A DNA stretch of 5,657 bases from Syntrophaceae bacterium UBA7544 (GTDB lineage Bacteria; Desulfobacterota; Syntrophia; Syntrophales; Smithellaceae), in assembly GCA_002479215.1 (NCBI GenBank), contig DLME01000160.1, forward strand, positions 1 through 5,657, in the 5' to 3' direction. Below, in pieces: positions 1 through 5,566 of the stretch (its first letter is position 1; the number at the start of each line of letters is the position of its first letter). Position numbers and translations under genes: made by a program. A model generated the notes under the pieces. That model did not search any database and was not told the origin of the DNA. It saw only the letters and a list, made by a program, of their open reading frames with translations.

Positions 1-116
1 ATACCGTTCCTGCCCAAAAGGGCAACCAATTCGCCCTCGGCAACATTCAGGGATATACCCTGCAATACATGGCTCGCGCCGTAGTAAGTATTCAGATCTT
101 CAACTTCCAATAACAT
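1..116 (-). CDS. livF: LivF-type ABC transporter ATP-binding protein (N-terminal part, runs off the left edge)
   Basis: This is the second ATPase subunit of the branched-chain amino acid type importer, which would pair with LivG on the cytoplasmic face of LivH/LivM and power uptake. Only the first 38 codons are in the window. They read MLLEVEDLNTYYGASHVLQG, then ISLNVAEGELVALLGRNG. This is the characteristic LivF opening: an N-terminal beta strand, a Y-G-x-x-x-V/A-L segment that contacts the adenine, and the first half of the Walker A loop (G-R-N-G at residues 35-38; LivF proteins normally continue G/M-G-K-T-T). The ATG at 114-116 is preceded by a GAGGTG Shine-Dalgarno (124-129, minus strand) seven bases away. 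It is the last gene of the operon visible here, 42 bp downstream of the livG stop. The family assignment is firm; the catalytic residues lie outside the window. Confidence 0.93.
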   Translation of the reverse strand, partial: MLLEVEDLNTYYGASHVLQGISLNVAEGELVALLGRNG

Positions 117-158
117 CTTCTCTCACCTCATATAAAAGGACGTCGTGCATATCATGCA
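117..158 (-). other. livG-livF spacer with a small inverted repeat
   Basis: This 42-bp spacer separates the livG stop from the livF start. It contains a TGCAT-ATC-ATGCA inverted repeat (146-158), which abuts the livG stop codon, and the livF ribosome binding site GAGGTG at 124-129. The five-pair stem is too weak and lacks a T-tract, so it should not terminate transcription. I read the spacer as an intra-operon junction where livF translation starts independently, unlike the overlapping H/M and M/G junctions. Confidence 0.4.
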
Positions 159-905
159 TTAAACTTCAAGGTCTCCCAAATAGGCGTCTTTTACTTCCTG
201 GTTCCGCCGAATCTCATCCGGCGTTCCCGTTGCCAGAATCCGCCCGTAGTGAAGAACGGTAATACGATCCGCCAGGGAAAACACCACATCCATATCATGC
301 TCGATAATGACCACCGTTTTACCCTCTGTCAGTTTTCTGATCAGCGCCACGGCATTATGGGTCTCATCACGGGACATACCGGCCGCAAACTCGTCCAGAA
401 GGACCAACTCCGGGTCCGTCGCCATAGCCAAGCTGATCTCCAGGGCACGATGCTTACCGTATGACAAAGCACCGGCGGGAAAATTTCTTTCCCCAATTAG
501 ATTGATCCGTTTTAAGACCTCTTCCGTCTCCCGGGTAATTTCTTCTATCTTATCCACCTTGCGGAGCAGATTGAACCGGACACCCCGCTTGGAAAGAATG
601 GCCAAGCGAATATTCTGAAAAGCTGTCAACCGGTTGAATGTACTGGTAATCTGAAAAGAGCGTCCCATACCGATACGACACAGATCACAAGGCTTTAATC
701 CGGTTATCTCCTTCCCTTTGAAGAATACCTTCCCTTTGCTCGGTTTGTACGTTCCGGTTATGATGTTAAAAAGGGTCGTTTTCCCCGCTCCGTTCGGTCC
801 AATGACAGCGTGCCGCTCACCTTCCTTTACTTGCAGATTGATATCAAACAGCACTTTCAACCCGCTGAAATCGTGATACAGTCCTTTTGTTTCCAGCATG
901 TTCAT
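159..905 (-). CDS. livG: LivG-type ABC transporter ATP-binding protein
   Basis: This is the first ATPase subunit of the HAAT-family importer; it hydrolyses ATP in the cytoplasm to drive substrate entry through LivH/LivM. The protein has 248 residues, within the usual LivG length. Visible motifs in order are Walker A GPNGAGKTT (36-44), Q-loop R-S-F-Q (82-85), signature L-S-Y-G-K (147-151), Walker B L-V-L-L-D-E (167-172), and the switch histidine in I-E-H-D (H203). The C-terminal A-Y-L-G (241-244) is a LivG hallmark, and the insertion between the Q-loop and the signature is typical of LivG rather than LivF. The residue after the catalytic Glu is Phe (F173) where Pro is usual, giving D-E-F-A-A-G-M-S. 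The signature has Tyr for the first Gly, as many LivG proteins do. The ATG at 903-905 overlaps the livM TGA (ATGA) and has GGAG eight bases upstream. A second ATG at codon 3 is possible but less well spaced. Confidence 0.95.
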   Translation of the reverse strand: MNMLETKGLYHDFSGLKVLFDINLQVKEGERHAVIGPNGAGKTTLFNIITGTYKPSKGKVFFKGKEITGLKPCDLCRIGMGRSFQITSTFNRLTAFQNIRLAILSKRGVRFNLLRKVDKIEEITRETEEVLKRINLIGERNFPAGALSYGKHRALEISLAMATDPELVLLDEFAAGMSRDETHNAVALIRKLTEGKTVVIIEHDMDVVFSLADRITVLHYGRILATGTPDEIRRNQEVKDAYLGDLEV

Positions 906-1897
906 GAAATCTTCTCCAATTTGTGACTTGAAGCTGAGAAAAATCGTTGTTTCAACGTAGTTATCCAGCCTGCTAAACCCTGTGGGGCAAACATGATGAC
1001 CAGAATCAGGGTCACACCTATCACTAATTCCACCCGATCCGTAAATCTAACGATTATTTCCTCTAGAATCTGAAAGATGGCCGTACCCCAAATGGGGCCG
1101 AAAAAACTGCCGACACCTCCGATCATAGTATTTATAATCGGCTGAAAAGAAACTAAAACTCCCAGAGAACCATCTGCCGAAACCAGGTTATGAAATATTG
1201 CGTAAACGGAACCCGCCACGCCAGCAAAAGCAGCGGAAACAACATAAACTACAGCTTTTGTATGGGACACCTTAAATCCCAGGTAGTCGATCCTTTTGGC
1301 ATTATCACGAATACCGACTTGTATTTGACCGAAAGGCGTCTTGGTAAAGAACCACATCAGCCAGACACTAAGCCCGAGAACAATCATGGCAAAGTAATAA
1401 AAGTTCTCCGGTACTCCTTTCATATTAAATGATACCACTCCCGGTATAGTGAATGGAGGTATGGGAAAATTTCCAATGCCGTCCTCTCCGCCGGTGATTC
1501 CTCTCAATTTGAGCGCCAGAACGTACATGAGTTGGGCAAAGGCAAGGTGCAGCATGGCAAAAGCGGTACCACTGACTCGAACAACCAAGGGACACAATAC
1601 GAGGGCAAGGACGGATGCCGATAACACCCCGATTCCGACGGACGATAACAGGGATAAGCCGGCAATATGTTTCAGAGCCAGGGCCGTACCGTAGCCGCCA
1701 GCGCCAAAAAACATGGCATGGCCGAAACTGAGAAGTCCCGTAAAACCCAAGAGCACATTAAGAGAGACTGATAAGACAGCAAAAACCGCAAACGTTACAA
1801 TCAGGCTAACGTAGTATGCACCAAATACTTTGGGGATTATCGCCACGATGACTATCAATCCCACCCATAAGAACCAATTAATTATTTTATTCTTCAT
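902..1897 (-). CDS. livM: LivM-type ABC transporter permease
   Basis: This is one of the two inner-membrane permease subunits that form the translocation path with LivH. The protein has 331 residues, is strongly hydrophobic and appears to have about eight to ten membrane segments. Family motifs seen are N-V-L-L-G-F-T-G-L-L-S-F-G-H-A (47-61) with F-F-G-A-G-G-Y following, T-G-G-E-D-G-I-G (135-142, the LivM 'TGGxDG' motif), the cytoplasmic coupling loop T-P-F-G-Q-I-Q-V-G-I-R-D-N (187-199) that docks on the ATPases, a G-G-V-G-S-F-F-G-P-I-W-G segment, and the C-terminal M-F-A-P-Q-G-L. The ATG at 1895-1897 overlaps the livH stop by four bases. It has GGAG seven bases upstream, inside the livH 3' end. 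The tight overlaps on both sides suggest translational coupling H-M-G. I see no frameshift or missing motif. Confidence 0.95.
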   Translation of the reverse strand: MKNKIINWFLWVGLIVIVAIIPKVFGAYYVSLIVTFAVFAVLSVSLNVLLGFTGLLSFGHAMFFGAGGYGTALALKHIAGLSLLSSVGIGVLSASVLALVLCPLVVRVSGTAFAMLHLAFAQLMYVLALKLRGITGGEDGIGNFPIPPFTIPGVVSFNMKGVPENFYYFAMIVLGLSVWLMWFFTKTPFGQIQVGIRDNAKRIDYLGFKVSHTKAVVYVVSAAFAGVAGSVYAIFHNLVSADGSLGVLVSFQPIINTMIGGVGSFFGPIWGTAIFQILEEIIVRFTDRVELVIGVTLILVIMFAPQGLAGWITTLKQRFFSASSHKLEKIS

Positions 1898-2766
1898 TCC
1901 TTTACTCCAAATAAACCGCTGGGACGAATCGCCAGAACTAAGGCCATGAAGCCAACCATGACGACCGGTGCAAGCTGAGAAAGAAACTGGACTCCGTAGG
2001 AGCTAAGCAGACCGAATATTATGGATACGATAACTGCCCCCAGAAGGCTCCCAAATCCGCCGGTAATTACCACAAGAAAAGCATCCATTCCAACCTGATC
2101 GGCTAAACCGGGAAATACGGTCAGGATCGGGGCAATAACCACGCCGGCTACACCGGCCATCCAAGTGCCCACCCCAAAAACAACCATGAAGACAACAGGG
2201 ATATTGATTCCGAGAGCGTTGACCATTTCTCTATCCGAAACAGCCGCCCGAACAATTTTGCCCAAACGGGTTTTATACAGGAGCAAGGTCATAATTGCTA
2301 AAACCACACCTGCCAGTCCGATAATAAAAAGCCGATAGACAGGGTACTCCAGACCTCCTAAAGACACCATCCCCTCCAGAATCGGCGGCATCTTAACCGG
2401 AAGATTCTCTGTTCCCCAGAAGATCTTGACTGCCGCCAGGATAACCAGGGAGACGCCTAACGTCATGATCAATTCACCCATATGCCCCATCGCATGCATT
2501 TTTCTAAGGAAAAATCTCTCCAGAATAATTCCGAAGAAAGCGGTGAAGAGCGGCGCCAATAGCAAGGCCAACCAAAAATTCCCTGTAAGGTTCAATACCG
2601 AGTAACAAAAATAGGCTGACAGCATAAAAAATGCCCCATGGGCAAGATTAAGAATTCCCATCATGCCAAAGATGACATTGAGTCCGGAGGCGATGAGAAA
2701 AAGAACCATGCCGTAGGCGAGCCCATGTATTCCCTGGGCTACATACATTGAGGTTGTTGCATCCAT
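1894..2766 (-). CDS. livH: LivH-type ABC transporter permease
   Basis: This is the second inner-membrane permease of the importer and partner of LivM. From the chosen start it has 290 residues, the usual LivH size, with about eight hydrophobic segments. Motifs are G-L-N-V-I-F-G-M-M-G-I-L-N-L-A-H-G-A (28-45), the cytoplasmic coupling loop T-R-L-G-K-I-V-R-A-A-V-S-D (166-178), the late I-T-G-G-F-G-S-L-L-G-A motif, and a C-terminal A-I-R-P-S-G-L-F-G. The frame stays open upstream to a TTG at 2806-2808 and an ATG at 2797-2799. I choose the ATG at 2764-2766 because AAAGGA lies nine bases before it (2776-2781), it gives the family's normal N-terminus, and neither upstream codon has a ribosome binding site. 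The stop overlaps the livM start. It lies 92 bp downstream of the binding protein gene. Confidence 0.93.
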   Translation of the reverse strand: MDATTSMYVAQGIHGLAYGMVLFLIASGLNVIFGMMGILNLAHGAFFMLSAYFCYSVLNLTGNFWLALLLAPLFTAFFGIILERFFLRKMHAMGHMGELIMTLGVSLVILAAVKIFWGTENLPVKMPPILEGMVSLGGLEYPVYRLFIIGLAGVVLAIMTLLLYKTRLGKIVRAAVSDREMVNALGINIPVVFMVVFGVGTWMAGVAGVVIAPILTVFPGLADQVGMDAFLVVITGGFGSLLGAVIVSIIFGLLSSYGVQFLSQLAPVVMVGFMALVLAIRPSGLFGVKE

Positions 2767-2858
2767 TAATATATATCCTTTCGTAAAGAAATGCCGCATA
2801 ATGCACAAGGCGATGATGTTAAGAGCTGTGCACTATGCGACTGTTCTGTATTACTTAA
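2767..2858 (-). other. Binding protein-livH spacer with a weak inverted repeat
   Basis: This 92-bp spacer lies between the binding protein stop and the livH start. It includes TGCACA (2802-2807) and TGTGCA (2827-2832), a six-base inverted repeat around 19 bases, followed by the livH Shine-Dalgarno AAAGGA (2776-2781). In transport operons a structure at this place often lowers expression of the permeases relative to the binding protein by stabilising the upstream mRNA or by partial termination. Here the stem is short and has no T-tract, so that role is only a guess. Confidence 0.3.
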
Positions 2859-4322
2859 TTATTCTCCCCAACCATTCTTATCTGCACACCGCTCCAGTTT
2901 CTGATCTATCCAGGGAAGCGCCTTGGCGGCCGGAACCAGCCATGCCGGTCCAGGACCGGATGCGCCCGTGAACCAGTGATAAGGCGGAATGCTAAAGTAC
3001 ACCTTTTGCTGCTCGGGTGTCACGTACTCTGCGATCTCGAAGTCCTGGATCGCCTTGTGATCGCAGGCCCGCATCTTGATAATCCTGCCGTTGACAAATT
3101 TGTAAGTGTCTCCCTCCCAAACTTTGATAACCTTTTCCGGGTCGGTGCTCTTGGCACGCTCAACAACACTCAGCATCCAATATATCTGCTGTGTCCAGGA
3201 ACCGATGGTCCCAGTTCCATGGGCAAAGAGCGTGCTGTTGAAGGGAGCCGTCTTCCATTTCGTCTCCCACAGCTTATGCCAGATGCTGTAATATTTGACA
3301 TAGCCGGGGTTTTTGAACATATTAGGCATGTTATAATGATCGATGTGCATCAGCCCTTTCGTTCCTTCCACACCGACCTCATGAAGCATGATCGGCTCGT
3401 CCATGAAGATATTGGCAAAGGGGGTCATGATGCCCGTTTGCCGCGACTGCTTGAGGAGGTTCCCCGCATCGGGTGTCCAGTCGCCAGTATAAATGACCTC
3501 CGCGCCGGAGGCCTTGATCTTCGTCAGGTAAGGGGCAAAATCCGTAAGAAATAGCTTATGGTAGTCTTCGCCCACAATCTGCGCTTCGGGGTAATATTCC
3601 TTCAGGCCTGTCTTGAAACCTTCCGCCAAACCATGACCAAAGGAGTAATCCTGGCAGAGGATGTAGAATTTTTTCTCTTTCTTGCGGATCTGGCCATAGA
3701 AGTAAGCCATGGCACGGCCGATCTGCTCGGTGGAATCGGAGGACATGAAGTTATAACGGGAGAAGTTTGTCGCATCATTGAGCTCATCGGCTAGGGAACC
3801 GATATTCACGGTAAGAACCTTGTGAGTGGCGCCCGTTTCGTTGATGATCTTTTGAATATTGCTGCCGGAGGTACCGACCAGGATATTCACTTTTTCCTGG
3901 AGAACCATCCGTTCACAAATCTTTTTGGCTTGATCCGGCTTGGACATCGAATCGGCCTTAATCATTTCGATCAGTTTCTTCTTGCCGTCCACCCAGATGC
4001 CGCCACGCTTGTTGATGTCATGGGCAACCCAGGCGAAGCCAATCCACGCGATTTCGCCATTCAGAGCACCCGGACCGGAAAACGGCCAGACCACGGCAAT
4101 CTTGATGGTATCTCCCGTCGGGATAATCGGATTTGAAGGATCGAAGTCGGACATATTGCCCATCTTGTTGACATCGAATGCTGCGTTGACTTTGGGCACT
4201 TTTTCCGCCATCGAACCGGGAATCGCTTTGGCCGCCATGGCTGTGGACGGGCTATAGATTGTTAGAGAGAAAAGAGAAAAGATACACAAAAAAATTAAAA
4301 CGCTTTTACCAATACATTTCAT
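2859..4322 (-). CDS. Periplasmic branched-chain amino acid type substrate-binding protein
   Basis: This is the soluble ligand receptor of the importer (type I periplasmic-binding fold, Peripla_BP_6 family), which should deliver its ligand to LivH/LivM. It opens with a clear Sec signal peptide: Lys/Gly, a hydrophobic core (about residues 8-23), then A-M-A-A with cleavage near residue 30. No lipobox is seen at C14, so it should be free in the periplasm. A 35-40 residue linker ending in P-T-G-D-T-I-K-I precedes the first strand, A-V-V-W-P-F-S-G-P-G. Later come N-I-L-V-G-T-S-G-S (ligand loop region), Y-S-F-G-H-G-L and I-Y-T-G-D-W. At about 487 residues it is well above the roughly 370 of LivJ/LivK, and the extra length is at both ends. 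The ligand cannot be assigned. Start: AGGAGG (4332-4337) is nine bases from this ATG and six from the adjacent GTG at 4323-4325; either could be used. It is the first gene of the operon. Confidence 0.92.
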   Translation of the reverse strand: MKCIGKSVLIFLCIFSLFSLTIYSPSTAMAAKAIPGSMAEKVPKVNAAFDVNKMGNMSDFDPSNPIIPTGDTIKIAVVWPFSGPGALNGEIAWIGFAWVAHDINKRGGIWVDGKKKLIEMIKADSMSKPDQAKKICERMVLQEKVNILVGTSGSNIQKIINETGATHKVLTVNIGSLADELNDATNFSRYNFMSSDSTEQIGRAMAYFYGQIRKKEKKFYILCQDYSFGHGLAEGFKTGLKEYYPEAQIVGEDYHKLFLTDFAPYLTKIKASGAEVIYTGDWTPDAGNLLKQSRQTGIMTPFANIFMDEPIMLHEVGVEGTKGLMHIDHYNMPNMFKNPGYVKYYSIWHKLWETKWKTAPFNSTLFAHGTGTIGSWTQQIYWMLSVVERAKSTDPEKVIKVWEGDTYKFVNGRIIKMRACDHKAIQDFEIAEYVTPEQQKVYFSIPPYHWFTGASGPGPAWLVPAAKALPWIDQKLERCADKNGWGE

Positions 4323-4331
4323 CACGAAGTT

Positions 4332-4337
4332 CCTCCT
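4332..4337 (-). promoter_or_regulatory. Strong Shine-Dalgarno of the binding protein gene
   Basis: A perfect AGGAGG on the minus strand, within AAAAAAGGAGGAA, lies nine bases before the ATG at 4320-4322 and six before the GTG at 4323-4325. It is the strongest ribosome binding site in the window, fitting a binding protein that must outnumber its membrane partners. It cannot by itself decide between the two neighbouring start codons. Confidence 0.8.
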
Positions 4338-4465
4338 TTTTTGCTATATTTTATGACATCGCAAAAAACCTGAAAATTGCCATTCCGATGGAGAATCTAT
4401 TGGAAGACTATATTTTAAAAAATCAAGCCTTGAGTTTCTCCTTAATCGGTACGTCAATAGTCCAG

Positions 4466-4471
4466 ATTATA
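4466..4471 (-). promoter_or_regulatory. Candidate -10 box for the transporter operon
   Basis: A perfect TATAAT hexamer read on the minus strand, within GGGAAAATATAATCTGG. It would give a leader of roughly 130-140 bases before the binding protein start. The best -35-like hexamer, TTCAAG, is poor and sits 19 bases upstream, so an activator or an alternative sigma factor may be needed, or this may be a chance match in AT-rich DNA. No convincing sigma-54 TGGC-N8-TTGC element was seen. Confidence 0.3.
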
Positions 4472-4608
4472 TTTTCCCGCGAGATCATATCTTGAAGACG
4501 ACTTATATATGGGCTCTGCAAAGTTCGTATAAAATAAACTTGCATAGTGATAAAAAAGGCGTGAACAAGAATTTCTAAACACCATAAGCGGATTGAATCA
4601 CGGGTATA

Positions 4609-4656
4609 AATCCCAAAGCAAATTGCGGAATTCTATCCCCTCCGCTTTGCGGGATT
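4609..4656. repeat. Imperfect hairpin I in the intergenic region
   Basis: AATCCC-AAAGC (4609-4619) pairs with GCTTT-GC-GGGATT (4644-4656), giving 11 pairs with a two-base bulge. Inside lies a competing stem, GCGGA (4625-4629) with TCCGC (4641-4645), and CCGC-TTT-GCGG (4642-4652) is a further alternative. The sequence can therefore fold in mutually exclusive ways. There is no T-tract after it on either strand, so it is not a classical intrinsic terminator. It lies 12 bp from hairpin II, so the two may be one element. Confidence 0.5.
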
Positions 4657-4668
4657 GTCAAGCTTACT

Positions 4669-4715
4669 AATTCCGATACGTTCACCCTGCATCCACAGGG
4701 CTTCGTTTCGGAATT
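4669..4715. repeat. Long imperfect hairpin II in the intergenic region
   Basis: AATTCCGATACG (4669-4680) pairs with CGTTTCGGAATT (4704-4715) in 11 of 12 positions. Nested within is CCCTG (4685-4689) with CAGGG (4696-4700) around a CATCCA loop. The two stems are joined by a small internal loop (TTCA/CTT), giving a 47-base stem-loop. The layout resembles a REP-type or other palindromic dispersed element, or a structured RNA leader, but I do not recognise it as a named family. There is no T-run next to it, which argues against an intrinsic terminator. Confidence 0.6.
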
Positions 4716-4732
4716 GCAATTTCACAAATAAA

Positions 4733-4744
4733 GAACGGCCGTTC
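4733..4744. promoter_or_regulatory. Perfect 12-bp palindrome GAACGGCCGTTC, candidate TetR operator
   Basis: GAACGGCCGTTC is its own reverse complement, lies in AT-rich DNA, and sits about 170 bp before the TetR start in the region shared with the divergent operon. TetR-family proteins bind as dimers to short palindromes near their own genes, so this is the best operator candidate in the window. A half-site copy, GAACGG, recurs at 4822-4827 next to TATATATAG. The palindrome is followed by GTTTTTTT, but with no spacer for a loop it would be a poor intrinsic terminator. Binding is inferred, not shown. Confidence 0.45.
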
Positions 4745-4903
4745 GTTTTTTTATTAACCACTTAGCATGCATTAATCCTCAGCGCAAGATAAATTTTTTG
4801 TTGCTTTTTTTTATATATAGTGAACGGAATGTAGAGTGATTTGTTTATAAAAAATGTAATTTTCAAAGACATAAACTACATAAATTGCATCCGATACGCA
4901 AAC

Positions 4904-4908
4904 GGGAG
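4904..4908 (+). promoter_or_regulatory. Shine-Dalgarno that sets the TetR start
   Basis: GGGAG, within AACGGGAGAGGCCAA, lies seven bases before the ATG at 4916. The open frame extends upstream to a TTG at 4841, but no comparable purine-rich site precedes that codon and the added 25 residues do not look like TetR sequence. This site therefore supports starting at 4916. Confidence 0.7.
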
Positions 4909-4915
4909 AGGCCAA

Positions 4916-5566
4916 ATGAAAGTTGGTGGAAGAATTGTCAACAAGGAAAAAATATCCGAGACCGTTTCCAGCCGGATTAAGAATCCCAGACTTGTCCGGA
5001 AAAAACACCTCCACATCGCCAAGAAGGCCTCGAAATTATTTGTCAAAAAAGGATATCACCAGACGACCATGCGGGAGATATCCAGGGCGACGGATATGGC
5101 TATAGGCAACCTCTATGACTACATCGCCAAAAAAGAAGACGTTTTGTGTCTGACGTTCGATGTTTACCATCAATCCGTGCAGGAGCGTCTCGATGCCGAG
5201 CAGGCATTGAAAACCGATGACCCGAGAGAATCGCTGAGATCGTTTATTCGTCATTCCTTAGAAAATATAGAGACCTTCAAAGACGAGATTAAATTAATGT
5301 ACCGGGAATCGAGACTTTTGCCCAGGAAAAATCTAAAAAGGGCCATGAAAATAGAAATGGAACAGATACAGGCTCTCGAAAAAATTATACGTCAGGGGGT
5401 CAATCAGGGCGTTTTTCGCAAACAGGAACCTTTTTTTGCCGCGAGTATGATTTTTTATCAATTAATATTCCCGACATTGCGGGGCTGGACTCTCGCCGAT
5501 AAATATTCGAACAAAGAAGCGCGCGATCTGCTTGAGGAATATATAGTCAATCACTTCATCGCCTAA
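4916..5566 (+). CDS. TetR/AcrR-family transcriptional regulator
   Basis: This is a probable ligand-responsive DNA-binding regulator acting as a dimer in the cytoplasm. The protein has 216 residues, the normal TetR size. The N-terminal TetR domain is clear: [17 protein letters not shown] (31-47), [10 protein letters not shown] (50-59) entering the helix-turn-helix, the recognition part I-G-N-L-Y-D-Y-I (63-70), and K-K-E-D-V-L (72-77). A basic extension of about 28 residues precedes the domain, longer than usual. The helical C-terminal ligand domain includes M-Y-R-E-S-R and a Gln-rich E-Q-I-Q-A-L-E helix, recalling TetR regulators of fatty-acid or acyl-CoA metabolism, but its ligand cannot be told. 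It diverges from the transporter operon, so that operon is the obvious target; autoregulation is also likely. Its stop codon overlaps the 3' end of the convergent amidase gene by 11 bp. Confidence 0.9.
   Translation: MKVGGRIVNKEKISETVSSRIKNPRLVRKKHLHIAKKASKLFVKKGYHQTTMREISRATDMAIGNLYDYIAKKEDVLCLTFDVYHQSVQERLDAEQALKTDDPRESLRSFIRHSLENIETFKDEIKLMYRESRLLPRKNLKRAMKIEMEQIQALEKIIRQGVNQGVFRKQEPFFAASMIFYQLIFPTLRGWTLADKYSNKEARDLLEEYIVNHFIA

Larger units (their letters stand above)
4323..4915. other. Divergent intergenic control region
   Basis: This gene-free stretch of about 590 bp separates the transporter operon (minus) from the TetR gene (plus). It is AT-rich, especially at 4331-4380, 4410-4425 and 4745-4820. 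It carries the operon's ribosome binding site and candidate promoter on the minus strand, two adjacent long hairpins (4609-4656 and 4669-4715), a perfect 12-bp palindrome at 4733-4744 and T-tracts at 4746-4752, 4794-4799 and 4805-4812 ahead of TATATATAG (4812-4820). No tRNA, CRISPR or mobile element end was recognised. An open frame at 4259-4495 (plus) begins with TTG, has no family resemblance and crosses the operon's own start signals, so I do not call it a gene. Confidence 0.7.

Noticed and set aside
2976..3554. 192-codon plus-strand open frame inside the binding protein gene
   Set aside because: It is fully antisense to a well-supported gene, and its length follows from that gene's codon bias. 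No recognisable domain is present.
4259..4495. 78-codon plus-strand open frame reading out of the binding protein's signal peptide region into the intergenic DNA
   Set aside because: It starts with TTG without a clear ribosome binding site, has low-complexity Lys/Ser/Ile-rich composition as expected from AT-rich DNA, matches no family I know, and runs antisense through the operon's start signals.
4733..4753. Intrinsic terminator (GAACGGCCGTTC followed by a T-run) on the plus strand
   Set aside because: The palindrome has no unpaired loop; at most four pairs could form around a GGCC loop, too weak for termination, and no plus-strand gene ends upstream.
4798..4821. TTGTTG and TATATATAG as a sigma-70 promoter for the TetR gene
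   Set aside because: The spacing between the hexamers is about 12 bases rather than 16-18, and the match arises readily in T-rich DNA. I cannot place the TetR promoter with confidence.
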